The position numbers and the translations under genes were made by a program. 28,715 nucleotides of DNA from positions 1 through 28,715 of the forward strand of contig VGPE01000005.1 in NCBI GenBank assembly GCA_016875645.1, given 5' to 3'. The notes beneath the pieces were generated by a model. The model was given only the letters and a program-made list of their open reading frames with translations, ran no database searches and was not told where the DNA came from. This stretch comes from Chloroflexota bacterium. GTDB lineage: Bacteria > Chloroflexota > Limnocylindria > Limnocylindrales > CSP1-4. Shown one piece after another: positions 21,470-28,715 of this stretch (its first letter is position 1; the number at the start of each line of letters is the position of its first letter).

Positions 21470-23124
21470 GTGCGCATCGGAATCCGCAGGCCCTGCTCCA
21501 AGGCCACCTCGATCGCGCGCTCGTAGCCCGCGTCCACGTGCCGGAGGACCCCCATGGCCGGATCGGTCGTCAGGACCCGATCCAGCTTCTGCGCCGCAAG
21601 CGGCGTTCCGTCTGCGACCACGACCATCCCCGCGTGCTGGCTGTAGCCGATGCCCGTTCCGCCGCCGTGGTGGATGCTCACCCACGACGCACCCGCGGCA
21701 GTGTTCACGAGCGCGTTGAGCAGCGGCCAGTCGGCGATCGCGTCCGACCCGTCGCGCATGGCTTCGGTCTCGCGGTTGGGCGACGCCACGGAGCCTGCGT
21801 CGAGGTGGTCGCGCCCGATGACGATCGGCGCGGCCACCTGCCCGCTCGCAACGAGTTGATTGAACGCGAGTCCCGCGCGCGCCCGCTCGCCGAGGCCCAG
21901 CCAGCAGATCCGGGCCGGCAGCCCCTGGAACGGGACGCGCGCCTGGGCCATCTCGATCCAGCGCCGCAGCGATGCGTTCTCCGGGAACAGCTCGAGGACC
22001 GCCTGATCGGTCCGCAGGATGTCCGCCGGATCGCCCGAGAGCGCGGCCCAACGGAACGGTCCCTTGCCCTCCGTGAACAGCGGCCGGATGAACACCGGCA
22101 CGAATCCCGGGAAGTCGAACGCCCTGGCGACTCCCGCCGCATGGGCCTGGGCGCGCAGGTTGTTGCCGTAGTCGAAGGTGACCGCGCCCGCGGCCTGCAG
22201 CGCCAGCATGGCCCCCACGTGGTCTGCCATTGAGGCCATCGCCCGTCGGACGTACGCCTCGGGATCGGCGCGCCGAAGGTCGGCAGCGGCGGCCACGTCG
22301 AGGCCCGCGGGGATGTAGCCGTTGAGCGCGTCGTGGGCGCTGGTCTGGTCAGTCACGGCGTCGAATCGCTCTCCGCGGCGCACGAGCTCCGGCTCCACGT
22401 CGGCCGCGTTGCCGACGAGCGCGATCGATTCGGCCCGCCCGGCCCTTGCGGCGGCACGCGCCCAACCGAGCGCCTCGTCAAGGGAATGGGTCAGCCGGTC
22501 GACGTATCCCATCTCGAGTCGGCGCCGTGCCCGGGCCTCGTCAACCTCGATCACGAGCGCGACGCCGTCGTTCATCGTGACGGCCAGCGGCTGCGCGCCG
22601 CCCATGCCGCCGAGTCCGGCCGTGAGGACCGTGCGCCCGCGCAGCGTTCCCGCGAACCGCTGGCGGGCCAGTTCCGCGAACGTCTCGAAGGTGCCCTGCA
22701 GGATGCCCTGCGTTCCGATGTAGATCCACGAGCCGGCCGTCATCTGGCCGTACATGGTGAGTCCGGCACGTTCCAGTTCGCGGAATGTCTCCCAGGTGGC
22801 CCAGCGCCCGACCAGGTTCGCATTGGCGATCAGGACACGCGGCGCCCACTCGTGGGTTCGGAGGACGCCCACCGGCTTGCCGGACCCGACAAGGAGCGTC
22901 TCGTCGTCGGACAGTCGGCGCAGCTCGCGCACGATCGCATCGAAGGCGTCCCAGCTGCGGGCCGCCCGGCCGGTGCCGCCGTAGACCACCAGGTCGTCGG
23001 GGCGCTCGGCCACGTCGGGATCCAGATTGTTCATCAGCATTCGCAGCGCCGCCTCCTGGGCCCAGCCGCGACAGCTGATGGCCGAACCGCGGGCGGCCCG
23101 GACCGGGCGCGGGCCCGCGCTCAT
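21466..23124 (-). CDS. hutU: Urocanate hydratase
   Basis: The 552-residue NAD-dependent urocanase converts urocanate to imidazolonepropionate. Typical stretches are RGWAQEAALRMLMNNLDPDVAE (19-40), the TAGSWIYIGTQGILQGTFETF segment (129-149), the NAD-binding LTAGLGGMGGAQPLA (167-181) and GLPARICWLGLGERA with the catalytic Cys407 (Cys410 in Pseudomonas). SIHHGGGTGIGYSQHAG lies near the end. Length is normal. The ATG overlaps the lipoprotein stop as ATGA, and the stop overlaps the formimidoyltransferase start as GTGA, so the genes are translationally coupled. Confidence 0.97.
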   Translation of the reverse strand: MSAGPRPVRAARGSAISCRGWAQEAALRMLMNNLDPDVAERPDDLVVYGGTGRAARSWDAFDAIVRELRRLSDDETLLVGSGKPVGVLRTHEWAPRVLIANANLVGRWATWETFRELERAGLTMYGQMTAGSWIYIGTQGILQGTFETFAELARQRFAGTLRGRTVLTAGLGGMGGAQPLAVTMNDGVALVIEVDEARARRRLEMGYVDRLTHSLDEALGWARAAARAGRAESIALVGNAADVEPELVRRGERFDAVTDQTSAHDALNGYIPAGLDVAAAADLRRADPEAYVRRAMASMADHVGAMLALQAAGAVTFDYGNNLRAQAHAAGVARAFDFPGFVPVFIRPLFTEGKGPFRWAALSGDPADILRTDQAVLELFPENASLRRWIEMAQARVPFQGLPARICWLGLGERARAGLAFNQLVASGQVAAPIVIGRDHLDAGSVASPNRETEAMRDGSDAIADWPLLNALVNTAAGASWVSIHHGGGTGIGYSQHAGMVVVADGTPLAAQKLDRVLTTDPAMGVLRHVDAGYERAIEVALEQGLRIPMRT

Positions 23125-23792
23125 TCCACCAGCCCGGCCATCAGGAGCTCGCCGAAGCGCAGGTCACCAACGGCCGTCACCGATACGAGGCGATCACCGC
23201 TCAGCCGTGCGTGATACGTGTGCACGCCGCCCGCGCAGCGCCCGATATCGACCGGTCGGCCGCCGATCGTCGTGCTCGCGGTGCCGGTCACACCGCCGGC
23301 CGGCTCGCACGCTCCGGTATCGAAGCTGTCGCGCCAGCTCCGATGGAACGCGTCGCCGAGCACTCCGGCATGGAGGAGGACGACGGTCGCGACGGCCCAG
23401 TTCGTCATCCCGTCGTCATGCACGAATGCCGCTGCGAGCGAGCGGATCTCGGCAGGCATCGCCGGAGCGGCGACATTCGCCTCCTCGACCTCGACGGATT
23501 CCTCCACCGGGTGGCCGTCAACCTCGGCGGGCAGCACGCGCAGCAGCGCCGGGTCCAGGAGGACGGCAGCGCGGGAGACAGTCGGCGCCGCCGTGGCGGG
23601 GGGTGCGGCGGTCGCGATTCTGCCCGCGCTTCCGCCCGACGGCGCAACCTCGGAGGTGCCGGCGGTCGGTGCGACAGTTCCCGGGGGAGGCGTCGTGCCG
23701 CACGCCGTCGCCAGCGCGGTCACCAGGACCAGCCCGGCCAGCGCGTGCAACCGGCGCCCGCGCAGGACGCCACGTTCGCTGCCGCGCGTCAG
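23121..23792 (-). CDS. Lipoprotein inside the hut operon, apparently CTG-initiated
   Basis: The mature region is a small secreted domain of unknown family. The frame has no ATG or GTG start ahead of the signal peptide. A CTG at 23792 gives MTRGSERGVLRGRRLHALAGL, then VLVTALATACG with a good lipobox (Cys31). It overlaps the previous TGA as CTGA and has GGGAG six bases upstream. The fallback is a TTG at LHALAG, but that loses all basic residues of the signal peptide. A proline/threonine/alanine linker follows (about 32-70), then an alpha/beta domain with VHDDGMTNWAVATVVLLHAG, CEPAGGVTG and IGRCAGGVHTYHARLSGDRLVSVTAVG. Two Cys there could form a disulphide. Total 223 residues. It may be a surface binding or sensing protein linked to histidine use. 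Confidence 0.75.
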   Translation of the reverse strand: MTRGSERGVLRGRRLHALAGLVLVTALATACGTTPPPGTVAPTAGTSEVAPSGGSAGRIATAAPPATAAPTVSRAAVLLDPALLRVLPAEVDGHPVEESVEVEEANVAAPAMPAEIRSLAAAFVHDDGMTNWAVATVVLLHAGVLGDAFHRSWRDSFDTGACEPAGGVTGTASTTIGGRPVDIGRCAGGVHTYHARLSGDRLVSVTAVGDLRFGELLMAGLVE

Positions 23793-24532
23793 CCGAGCTC
23801 CCGGCGGTAGACCGGGAACCGGCCGTCGGCGACCGCCAGGTGGAAGCCCGCCTGCTCCCAGAAGGACGGGTTCGCGGCGCTGGTCGCGTCCGGGATCGCG
23901 CCGGATTCCGGGTAGGCCTCGACGGCGCTGAACCCGCGCGACCCGAGGTCGTGGCACACCTCGGCCACCAGCCGCTCGGCCAGGCCCTGGCCACGGGCGC
24001 GGCTGGTCGTCGCGATGCACGTGATCACGGCAGGCAGGGGCGCCTGCGGGAGTCGCGGGTACAGCTCGCGCAGCCGGAGGGCGCGCGGATAGGCCGACAG
24101 CGGCCCGAACTGCGTGTACGCGCACGGCTCGTCGTCGACCAGCAGCACCTTCGCGTAGCTGCCGAAGACCGCAAGCCCCCGGCCCAGTCGAACCAGCTTG
24201 CCGGGGGCGTCCGCAGCGACCGGTCCCGGCCGGCCAGGACGCCGCGGCACGAACGGGTTATCGAGCGCGCCCTGCTCCTCGAGCTCAGCGAGGAACGGGT
24301 TGAATGCTGGCCCCGGCGCGGGGGCGGCGAACGGGTTGTCGGCCAGGGCGGGCGACGGGCGGACGTCACTGGTCGCGCGGGCTGGCGGACCAGCGGCGCG
24401 GCGAGCCTTGGAGCCGCGCTCGGCGTCCTCCCAGTAGTCGCAACTGCGGTGGTCGAACGCCGGATCGGCACACGTCGGGATCAGCTCGAACGACGCTGCG
24501 TCAACGACGTCGACGATCCGGACGGCCTCCAT
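23789..24532 (-). CDS. GNAT acetyltransferase with N-terminal Cys segment and NPF-repeat linker
   Basis: The 247-residue protein has three parts. Residues 1-45 include TCADPAFDHRSCDYWED, with Cys21 and Cys31 that may form a small metal-binding or structural element. Residues 46-110 form a proline/alanine linker with three NPF motifs (66-68, 78-80, 92-94). Residues 115-247 are a GNAT domain with the acetyl-CoA loop TTSRARGQGLAERLVAEVC (176-194) and FWEQAGFH at the end. TACACT lies eight bases before the ATG, suggesting a leaderless message, and it opens the four-gene operon. Its stop overlaps the lipoprotein start. The acetyl acceptor is unknown; a histidine-pathway amine is a guess. Confidence 0.82.
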   Translation of the reverse strand: MEAVRIVDVVDAASFELIPTCADPAFDHRSCDYWEDAERGSKARRAAGPPARATSDVRPSPALADNPFAAPAPGPAFNPFLAELEEQGALDNPFVPRRPGRPGPVAADAPGKLVRLGRGLAVFGSYAKVLLVDDEPCAYTQFGPLSAYPRALRLRELYPRLPQAPLPAVITCIATTSRARGQGLAERLVAEVCHDLGSRGFSAVEAYPESGAIPDATSAANPSFWEQAGFHLAVADGRFPVYRRELG

Positions 24533-24540
24533 CGCGGCCG

Positions 24541-24546
24541 AGTGTA
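24541..24546 (-). promoter_or_regulatory. -10 element of the GNAT-lipoprotein-hutU-formimidoyltransferase operon
   Basis: TACACT on the minus strand ends eight bases before the ATG of the GNAT gene, with no ribosome site in between. It lies in the 63-base gap after hutH, so the operon probably has its own promoter as well as read-through from hutH. Confidence 0.45.
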
Positions 24547-24595
24547 CGCCGCGCGGCCCGGCCGGCCGCCGACTCGTCCGCAGGGATCCGGACGC

Positions 24596-26203
24596 TCAGG
24601 TTGCTGCGGCGAGTTCGACCAGCGCCCCTGACTCGACCAGGCGCAGCGCCCGGGCCATGTCCGACGCCTGCTCCCGGTCGTGCTCGAGATGCGGCACCAT
24701 GGCTCGGATCCGGCGGAGGGCCTCCGCGACGCCTGCCCCCGGGGCGAGGCCGCCGCTCGCCGCGAGGCGCAGGTCAAGTCCCTGGGCTGCGCAGAGCAGC
24801 TCGATTGCCAGGACCCGCTCCACGTTCGCCAGCACCGCCTGAGCGTGGCGAGCAGCGATGGCGCCCATCGAGACATGGTCTTCCTGGTTCGCGCTGGTCG
24901 GGATCGAGTCCACGCTCGCGGGGTGGGCGAGCACCTTGCTCTCGGAGACCAGGGCGGCCGCGGTGTACTGCAGCAGCATCATCCCCGACTCGAGGCCACT
25001 GTTCTCGCTCAGGAACGGCGGCAGGCCGCCCGAGAGTCGAGCGTCCGTGAGAAGCGCAATCCGACGTTCCGAGATGGCTCCCAGCTCGGCGATCGCCAGT
25101 GTTGCGAAGTCCAGGGCGAGCGCGATCGGCTCGCCGTGGAATGTCCCGCCGCTGATCACGAGACCGCCGCCGGTTGCCGCCGCGTCAGGTTCCGTGACCG
25201 CACCGTCGGGAAAGACCAGCGGGTTGTCGGTCGCGCTGTTGAGCTCCACGTCCAGGACGCGCCGCAGATGGTCGAGCGCATCCATCACGGCTCCATGGAC
25301 CTGCGGCACGCAGCGCAGCGAATAGGGATCCTGCACCCGGTGCGGGTCGGCATGGTGGCTGGCGAGCAGCGAGGAGCCTCGCAGAAGCCGGCGCATCTGC
25401 CCGGCCACGGCGATCTGGCCCGGATGCGGCCGCGCGAGCTGGTAGGCGGCGGCGTACGCCACGTCGGTGCCCAGCAGCGCCTCCAGGCTCATCGCGGCCG
25501 CGACGCTCGCCGTCCGTAGGAGCCGGTCGGCATCCACCAGCAGCAGCGTGCCGATCGCGCTCATCAGCTGGGTCCCGTTGAGCAGCGCAAGGCCCTCCTT
25601 CGCCTCGAGCGTCAGCGGCTCCATGCCCAGTTCCCGGAGCGCAACCAGGGCCGGCAACTGTCGCCCACCGAGGCGCACCTCGCCGCGCCCGATGAGCGGC
25701 AGCGCGAGGTGGGCGAGCGGCGCGAGGTCACCGGACGCACCGACACTTCCCTGCTCGGGCACGATGGGGACGACGCCGCCGGCCAGGAGCGCGAGCAGCC
25801 GCTCCACGATGAGCGGCCGGCAGCCGGAATGCCCGAGAGCCAGGGTGTTGGCGCGCAGCAGCAGCATGGCCCGCACAACATCGTCGGGGAACGGCGGACC
25901 CACGCCGGCGGCGTGGCTGACCAGCAGAATTTCCTGGAGGGTGCGCGCATCGGCGGTGGCGATGCGCGTGTTGGCAAGTGCGCCGAACCCCGTGGTGACG
26001 CCGTACACGGTCGCGCCGTCCCGGACGAGCCGTTCGATGACGGCACGAGATTCGGCCATCCGTCGCCGGGCGCCGGCGTCGAGAACGACCGGACGGCCCC
26101 GCCGGGCGACATCCTCGACCTCGTGGATGGTCAGGTCCGCGCCGGTCAGCACCACCGCCGATTCATCGTCTGCGGTCCCCGCGCGGCCGATCGGCCCGAT
26201 CAC
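24596..26203 (-). CDS. hutH: Histidine ammonia-lyase
   Basis: The protein deaminates histidine to urocanate. From the GTG at 26203 it has 535 residues; the ATG at 26215 lies inside the likely -10 box. The MIO-forming Ala-Ser-Gly triad is in GSVGASGDLAPLAHLAL (156-158). YGVTTGFGALANTRI, GLALLNGTQLMSA, YSLRCVPQVHGAVMDAL, NSATDNPLVFPDG and SANQEDHVSMGAIAARHA are classical family segments. The C-terminus ends in an Ala-rich helix. It is transcribed toward the rest of the hut operon with a 63-base gap and is divergent from dedA. Confidence 0.96.
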   Translation of the reverse strand: MIGPIGRAGTADDESAVVLTGADLTIHEVEDVARRGRPVVLDAGARRRMAESRAVIERLVRDGATVYGVTTGFGALANTRIATADARTLQEILLVSHAAGVGPPFPDDVVRAMLLLRANTLALGHSGCRPLIVERLLALLAGGVVPIVPEQGSVGASGDLAPLAHLALPLIGRGEVRLGGRQLPALVALRELGMEPLTLEAKEGLALLNGTQLMSAIGTLLLVDADRLLRTASVAAAMSLEALLGTDVAYAAAYQLARPHPGQIAVAGQMRRLLRGSSLLASHHADPHRVQDPYSLRCVPQVHGAVMDALDHLRRVLDVELNSATDNPLVFPDGAVTEPDAAATGGGLVISGGTFHGEPIALALDFATLAIAELGAISERRIALLTDARLSGGLPPFLSENSGLESGMMLLQYTAAALVSESKVLAHPASVDSIPTSANQEDHVSMGAIAARHAQAVLANVERVLAIELLCAAQGLDLRLAASGGLAPGAGVAEALRRIRAMVPHLEHDREQASDMARALRLVESGALVELAAAT

Positions 26204-26235
26204 GTGGCCGAGCATAGTCGGCTATCCTCCCGCCC
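26204..26235. promoter_or_regulatory. Overlapping divergent promoters of hutH and the DedA gene
   Basis: Only 32 bases separate the two GTG starts. TATGCT on the minus strand (26216-26211) lies seven bases before the hutH GTG. TATCCT on the plus strand (26223-26228) lies seven bases before the DedA GTG. Each promoter's -35 region must fall in the other's start region, so the two should compete or be co-regulated. Neither gene has a ribosome site. Confidence 0.55.
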
Positions 26236-26904
26236 GTGTTCGACTTCCTCGACGGCCCGGTGCGCCAGGCCGTCACGGCGCTGTACGAGGCGGTCGGCTA
26301 CCTCGGTGTGGCGATCTGGGTGGCGATCGAGAGCGTCATCATCCCGATCCCGTCCGAGCTGGTCCTGCCGTTCGCCGGCTTCCTGGTCGGCCAGGGAACC
26401 AGCATCGAGCCCCTGACGGGAGCCCCGTGGAACCTTGCCGCGACGGTGCTCGCCGGTACGGTGGGTGCCACGGTTGGTGCGCTGATCGCCTACGCGATCG
26501 GATATTTCGGCCGGCGGGCGCTGATCGAGCGCTGGGGCCGCTACCTGGCGATCAGCGAGGCCGACCTCACCCGGACGGAGCGGTTCTTCGAGAAGCACGG
26601 CACCCGGGCCGCGTTCTTCGGCCGGATGATCCCCGTCGTCCGCTCGCTCGTCTCGTTCGCCGCCGGCGTGGCGAAGATGCGCATCGTGCCGTTCACGGTC
26701 TACACGTTCTTCGGCTCACTGCCGTGGACGCTGCTGCTGGTCGTGGCGGGGATGCAGCTGGGCGAGAACTGGGCCGAGATCGGATCGGTGCTCAAGCGAT
26801 TCGAGTACGCGATCCTGGGCGTACTCGCCCTGGCCGTGCTCGCGTTCATCTGGCTGCGCATCGTGCGTCCCCGCCGGCGCCGGTCAGTCGGCCCGACGAG
26901 TTGA
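26236..26904 (+). CDS. DedA family membrane protein
   Basis: The 222-residue inner-membrane protein of the DedA (SNARE-associated/VTT) family has AIWVAIESVIIPIPSELVLPFAGFLVG with the conserved ExxIPIPSE motif. ATVGALIAYAIGYFGRRALIERWGRYL and FFEKHGTRAAFFGRMIPVVRSLVSFAAGVAKM carry the essential Arg and Pro residues, and a terminal helix ends in a basic tail. Family members flip undecaprenyl phosphate or phosphatidylethanolamine and support membrane homeostasis; which lipid applies here is not known. The GTG start follows TATCCT. It converges with the phosphatase gene 20 bases away. Confidence 0.94.
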   Translation: MFDFLDGPVRQAVTALYEAVGYLGVAIWVAIESVIIPIPSELVLPFAGFLVGQGTSIEPLTGAPWNLAATVLAGTVGATVGALIAYAIGYFGRRALIERWGRYLAISEADLTRTERFFEKHGTRAAFFGRMIPVVRSLVSFAAGVAKMRIVPFTVYTFFGSLPWTLLLVVAGMQLGENWAEIGSVLKRFEYAILGVLALAVLAFIWLRIVRPRRRRSVGPTS

Positions 26905-26924
26905 CCGGGGCGCTCTGGCGCCCT

Positions 26925-27593
26925 TCAATTCCAGGGGGCGGCCGGCGGCCGCCGAACGTGCGCCAGGTCGTTGAGGAGGAGCGCCTTGCCCGCGCTCGGC
27001 GGCGCACCGGGCTCCCACTCCAGCGCAGTCAGGTTCACCTGGCCCTGCACGATCCGGCGTCGGTACTGCGCCAGCGGCAGGTCGAGAGCCACCGCGATGA
27101 GGATCCGATTGAACGTGCTGTGTCCGACAAGCAGGATCGGGCGCTCGTCGGCGGCCCGGTCACTCGGCCCGCCAAGCAGCTCCTGCAGAAGGCTGCGGGC
27201 CCGATCCGCGACGTCGTCGCCCGACTCCCCACCCGGACAGCGAGTGGTCGCCGGGTCCACCTCCCAGGCGCGCCGGCGCTCGCCGTCGTTCGTCTCGATC
27301 TGCTCGTAGGTCAGCCCTTCCCAATCGCCATAGTCCATCTCGATGAGGCGGACATCGGGCTCAGGGGCGGGTCGCAACGCACCCAGCGCGGCCACCGCGT
27401 GGGCGGTCTCGCGCGCCCGGCGCAGCGGGCTGGTCAGGATCCGCCGGAACGCCACCTCGGCGAGACGCTCCGCGAGAGCCGAAGCCTGGGCGCGACCCAG
27501 GTCGGAGAGCCCCACGTCGATTCGCTGCCCGAGGTGCTGTTCAGGATCCGAGCGGGTGGTCAACCCATGGCGGGTCAACACGATCACGGGCAC
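26925..27593 (-). CDS. Histidine phosphatase family protein (phosphoglycerate-mutase-like)
   Basis: The 222-residue protein carries the phosphohistidine motif VLTRHGLTTR (His9) and ILTSPLRRARETA. The acidic RLIEMDYGDWEGLTYEQI and the second catalytic His in LLVGHSTFNRIL are also present. These define the branch-1 histidine phosphatases (CobC/GpmB/RNase H-linked type). Substrates range from phosphosugars to alpha-ribazole phosphate, and none can be assigned here. The GTG at 27593 lies six bases after TAGACT on the same strand, with no ribosome site. Confidence 0.9.
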   Translation of the reverse strand: MPVIVLTRHGLTTRSDPEQHLGQRIDVGLSDLGRAQASALAERLAEVAFRRILTSPLRRARETAHAVAALGALRPAPEPDVRLIEMDYGDWEGLTYEQIETNDGERRRAWEVDPATTRCPGGESGDDVADRARSLLQELLGGPSDRAADERPILLVGHSTFNRILIAVALDLPLAQYRRRIVQGQVNLTALEWEPGAPPSAGKALLLNDLAHVRRPPAAPWN

Positions 27594-27599
27594 GCCACG

Positions 27600-27662
27600 A
27601 GTCTATGCAGGCCGCAACCGGGGCGTTTTCCGGGCCATACCGCGCTCAACGGATGCGACAAT
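27600..27662. promoter_or_regulatory. Divergent -10 elements for the phosphatase and the small membrane protein
   Basis: TAGACT on the minus strand (27605-27600) precedes the phosphatase GTG by six bases. On the plus strand TGC-GACAAT (27654-27662) is an extended -10 that would give the next gene a leader of about 28 bases, which contains GAGCGAGG before its ATG. Confidence 0.4.
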
Positions 27663-27697
27663 TGCGGCACTGACGACGACCCGAGCGAGCGAGGCCG

Positions 27698-28129
27698 ATG
27701 ACCCAGGATCCGAATGCGCGCCCGTCCCGCGGCACAGAACTCCCGCCCGTGGACCAGGTGATCCACGACATCCGCGAATCGGAGGGCCATCTGCGAACGC
27801 GAGAGGCCGTCGAAGCGGTCGCGAACGTGGAGGCCCCCGGCGAGCGTCCAGGGGACGCACGCGCTCCCACGCCCGCTCCCCCGGCGTCGCCCGCCGCGGG
27901 AGCAGCGGCCGGGACGGGCCATGAGCCGTCGGGGCACGCGCCGGGCCACAAGAGCAGCCCCGACGTGGGCCACGCCGACCCGGGTGACGCCGAGCACCGT
28001 CATGCGGCTGGCGAGGCGCTCGGCCCGATTGACGCGGCCAATTGGGGCGCTGGCATCCTCGGCGTCCTCGTCGGCCTGGTCATCGTGGCCTGCTTCGCCT
28101 TCGCGACCCAGGGTCTGGGCGCGTACTGA
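27698..28129 (+). CDS. Small tail-anchored membrane protein with His-rich linker
   Basis: The 143-residue protein has a polar N-terminal helix-like part (PVDQVIHDIRESEGHLRTREAVEAVANVE, 17-45). A proline/alanine/glycine-rich linker follows with histidines at 75, 80, 84, 92, 100 and 102. A single C-terminal membrane helix (about 116-137, GAGILGVLVGLVIVACFAFA) ends almost at the terminus. There is no signal peptide, so the N-terminus is probably cytoplasmic. The spaced histidines could bind metal, but that is inference. GAGCGAGG precedes the ATG. No family recognised. Confidence 0.7.
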   Translation: MTQDPNARPSRGTELPPVDQVIHDIRESEGHLRTREAVEAVANVEAPGERPGDARAPTPAPPASPAAGAAAGTGHEPSGHAPGHKSSPDVGHADPGDAEHRHAAGEALGPIDAANWGAGILGVLVGLVIVACFAFATQGLGAY

Positions 28130-28202
28130 CCGAGCGAGTCGGCCGGCGGGCGGACGGCGGCCGGCCGGCGGAATGCGCCCAGGCGGGCCTCCGCGAAGCT
28201 CG

Positions 28203-28715
28203 CTAGAACAGGCCGATGATGTTGCCGTCGGCGTCGATATCGACCATCTCGCCGCCGGGCCGTGAGGGCAGCCCCGGCATGGTGCGCATCTCGCCCAGGA
28301 TCGGCGTGACGAAGCCGGCCCCGGCGGACAGGTGGACCTCGCGGATGGGGATCCGGAAGCCGGACGGACCACCCTTGAGCGCCGGGTCGTGGCTGAGCGA
28401 GTACTGCGTCTTCGCCATGCAGATCGGCAGGCGTCCGAAGCCCATTCGCTCGTACTGGTCCAGCGCCTTGCTGGCTGCCGGCAGCTCGTCGACGCCCTCA
28501 GCCCCGTAGATGCGCGTCGCGATCGCATCGATCTTCTCGCGCAGCGACGCCTCGTCCGGATAGAGCGGCGCGTACTCGGGGGCGCCGGCCTGGGCGGCGG
28601 ACCAGACGGCGGCCGCAAGGTCCGTTGCACCCGCCCCTCCGTCGGAGAAATGGCGCGTGACCACGGCGTCCCGGGCGCCGGCGCGGATCGCGATGTGCCG
28701 GACCATGTCGAGCTC
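28203..28715 (-). CDS. fhs: Formate-tetrahydrofolate ligase, C-terminal part (runs off the window)
   Basis: About 170 residues of the C-terminus are present; the frame is open to the window edge, so the 5' end lies outside. The stretch RMGFGRLPICMAKTQYSLSHDP, GFRIPIREVHLSAGAGFVTPI-type sequence and EMRTMPGLPSRPGGEMVDIDADGNIIGLF are characteristic of the enzyme. It joins formate to tetrahydrofolate using ATP, giving 10-formyl-THF. It lies 2 kb beyond the hut genes, whose last step also loads a one-carbon unit on tetrahydrofolate, but it is on a separate transcript. Confidence 0.95.
   Translation of the reverse strand, partial: ELDMVRHIAIRAGARDAVVTRHFSDGGAGATDLAAAVWSAAQAGAPEYAPLYPDEASLREKIDAIATRIYGAEGVDELPAASKALDQYERMGFGRLPICMAKTQYSLSHDPALKGGPSGFRIPIREVHLSAGAGFVTPILGEMRTMPGLPSRPGGEMVDIDADGNIIGLF

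Overview
The window is very GC-rich bacterial chromosome with dense coding, many GTG starts, 1-4 base gene overlaps, and several genes that seem to be transcribed without a leader. The LLM-class (luciferase-like, F420-type) oxidoreductase, DUF3105 protein, degenerate UlaG-like metallo-beta-lactamase-fold protein, DedA protein and proline/threonine-rich lipoproteins together suggest an uncultivated soil or freshwater Chloroflexota lineage. That placement is inference from gene content; there is no rRNA marker.

Region 1 (1-7966) looks like an uncharacterised catabolic island. It holds three paralogues of the Asp/Glu racemase - maleate isomerase - arylmalonate decarboxylase superfamily. A four-gene minus-strand operon follows, read as phosphotriesterase-family hydrolase, amidohydrolase, fold-type II PLP enzyme and luciferase-like oxidoreductase. 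A divergent fumarylacetoacetate-hydrolase-family gene closes it. The most striking point is that the first paralogue keeps both catalytic cysteines, while the two divergent paralogues have each replaced a different one with aspartate.

Region 2 (7967-8743) has no intact gene. It contains a frameshifted lipoprotein remnant that seems to stop at a perfect palindrome, then a block with a family of 19-base GTGCAC-type repeats and strong hairpins, ending at a second copy of the palindrome core. Region 3 (8744-11619) has an uncharacterised polytopic membrane protein, a small two-cysteine protein, a tRNA-Glu(UUC), a three-helix membrane protein and a SAM methyltransferase.

Region 4 (11782-17948) is a plus-strand run: small membrane protein, DUF3105 protein, glycine C-acetyltransferase-like enzyme, PHP-domain phosphatase, metallo-beta-lactamase-fold hydrolase and argS. 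A secreted HExxH metallopeptidase-like protein converges on it. Between 19364 and 19503 there are four consecutive stem-loops, the last a good intrinsic terminator, with no ORF: a candidate structured RNA.

Region 5 (20504-26203) is a histidine-degradation locus: hutH, then a tightly overlapping operon of a GNAT acetyltransferase, a lipoprotein (apparently starting at CTG), hutU and glutamate formimidoyltransferase. No imidazolonepropionase is present. Region 6 (26236-28715) holds a DedA membrane protein, a histidine phosphatase, a small His-rich tail-anchored protein and the C-terminal end of formate-tetrahydrofolate ligase, which would handle the one-carbon units that histidine breakdown delivers to tetrahydrofolate.
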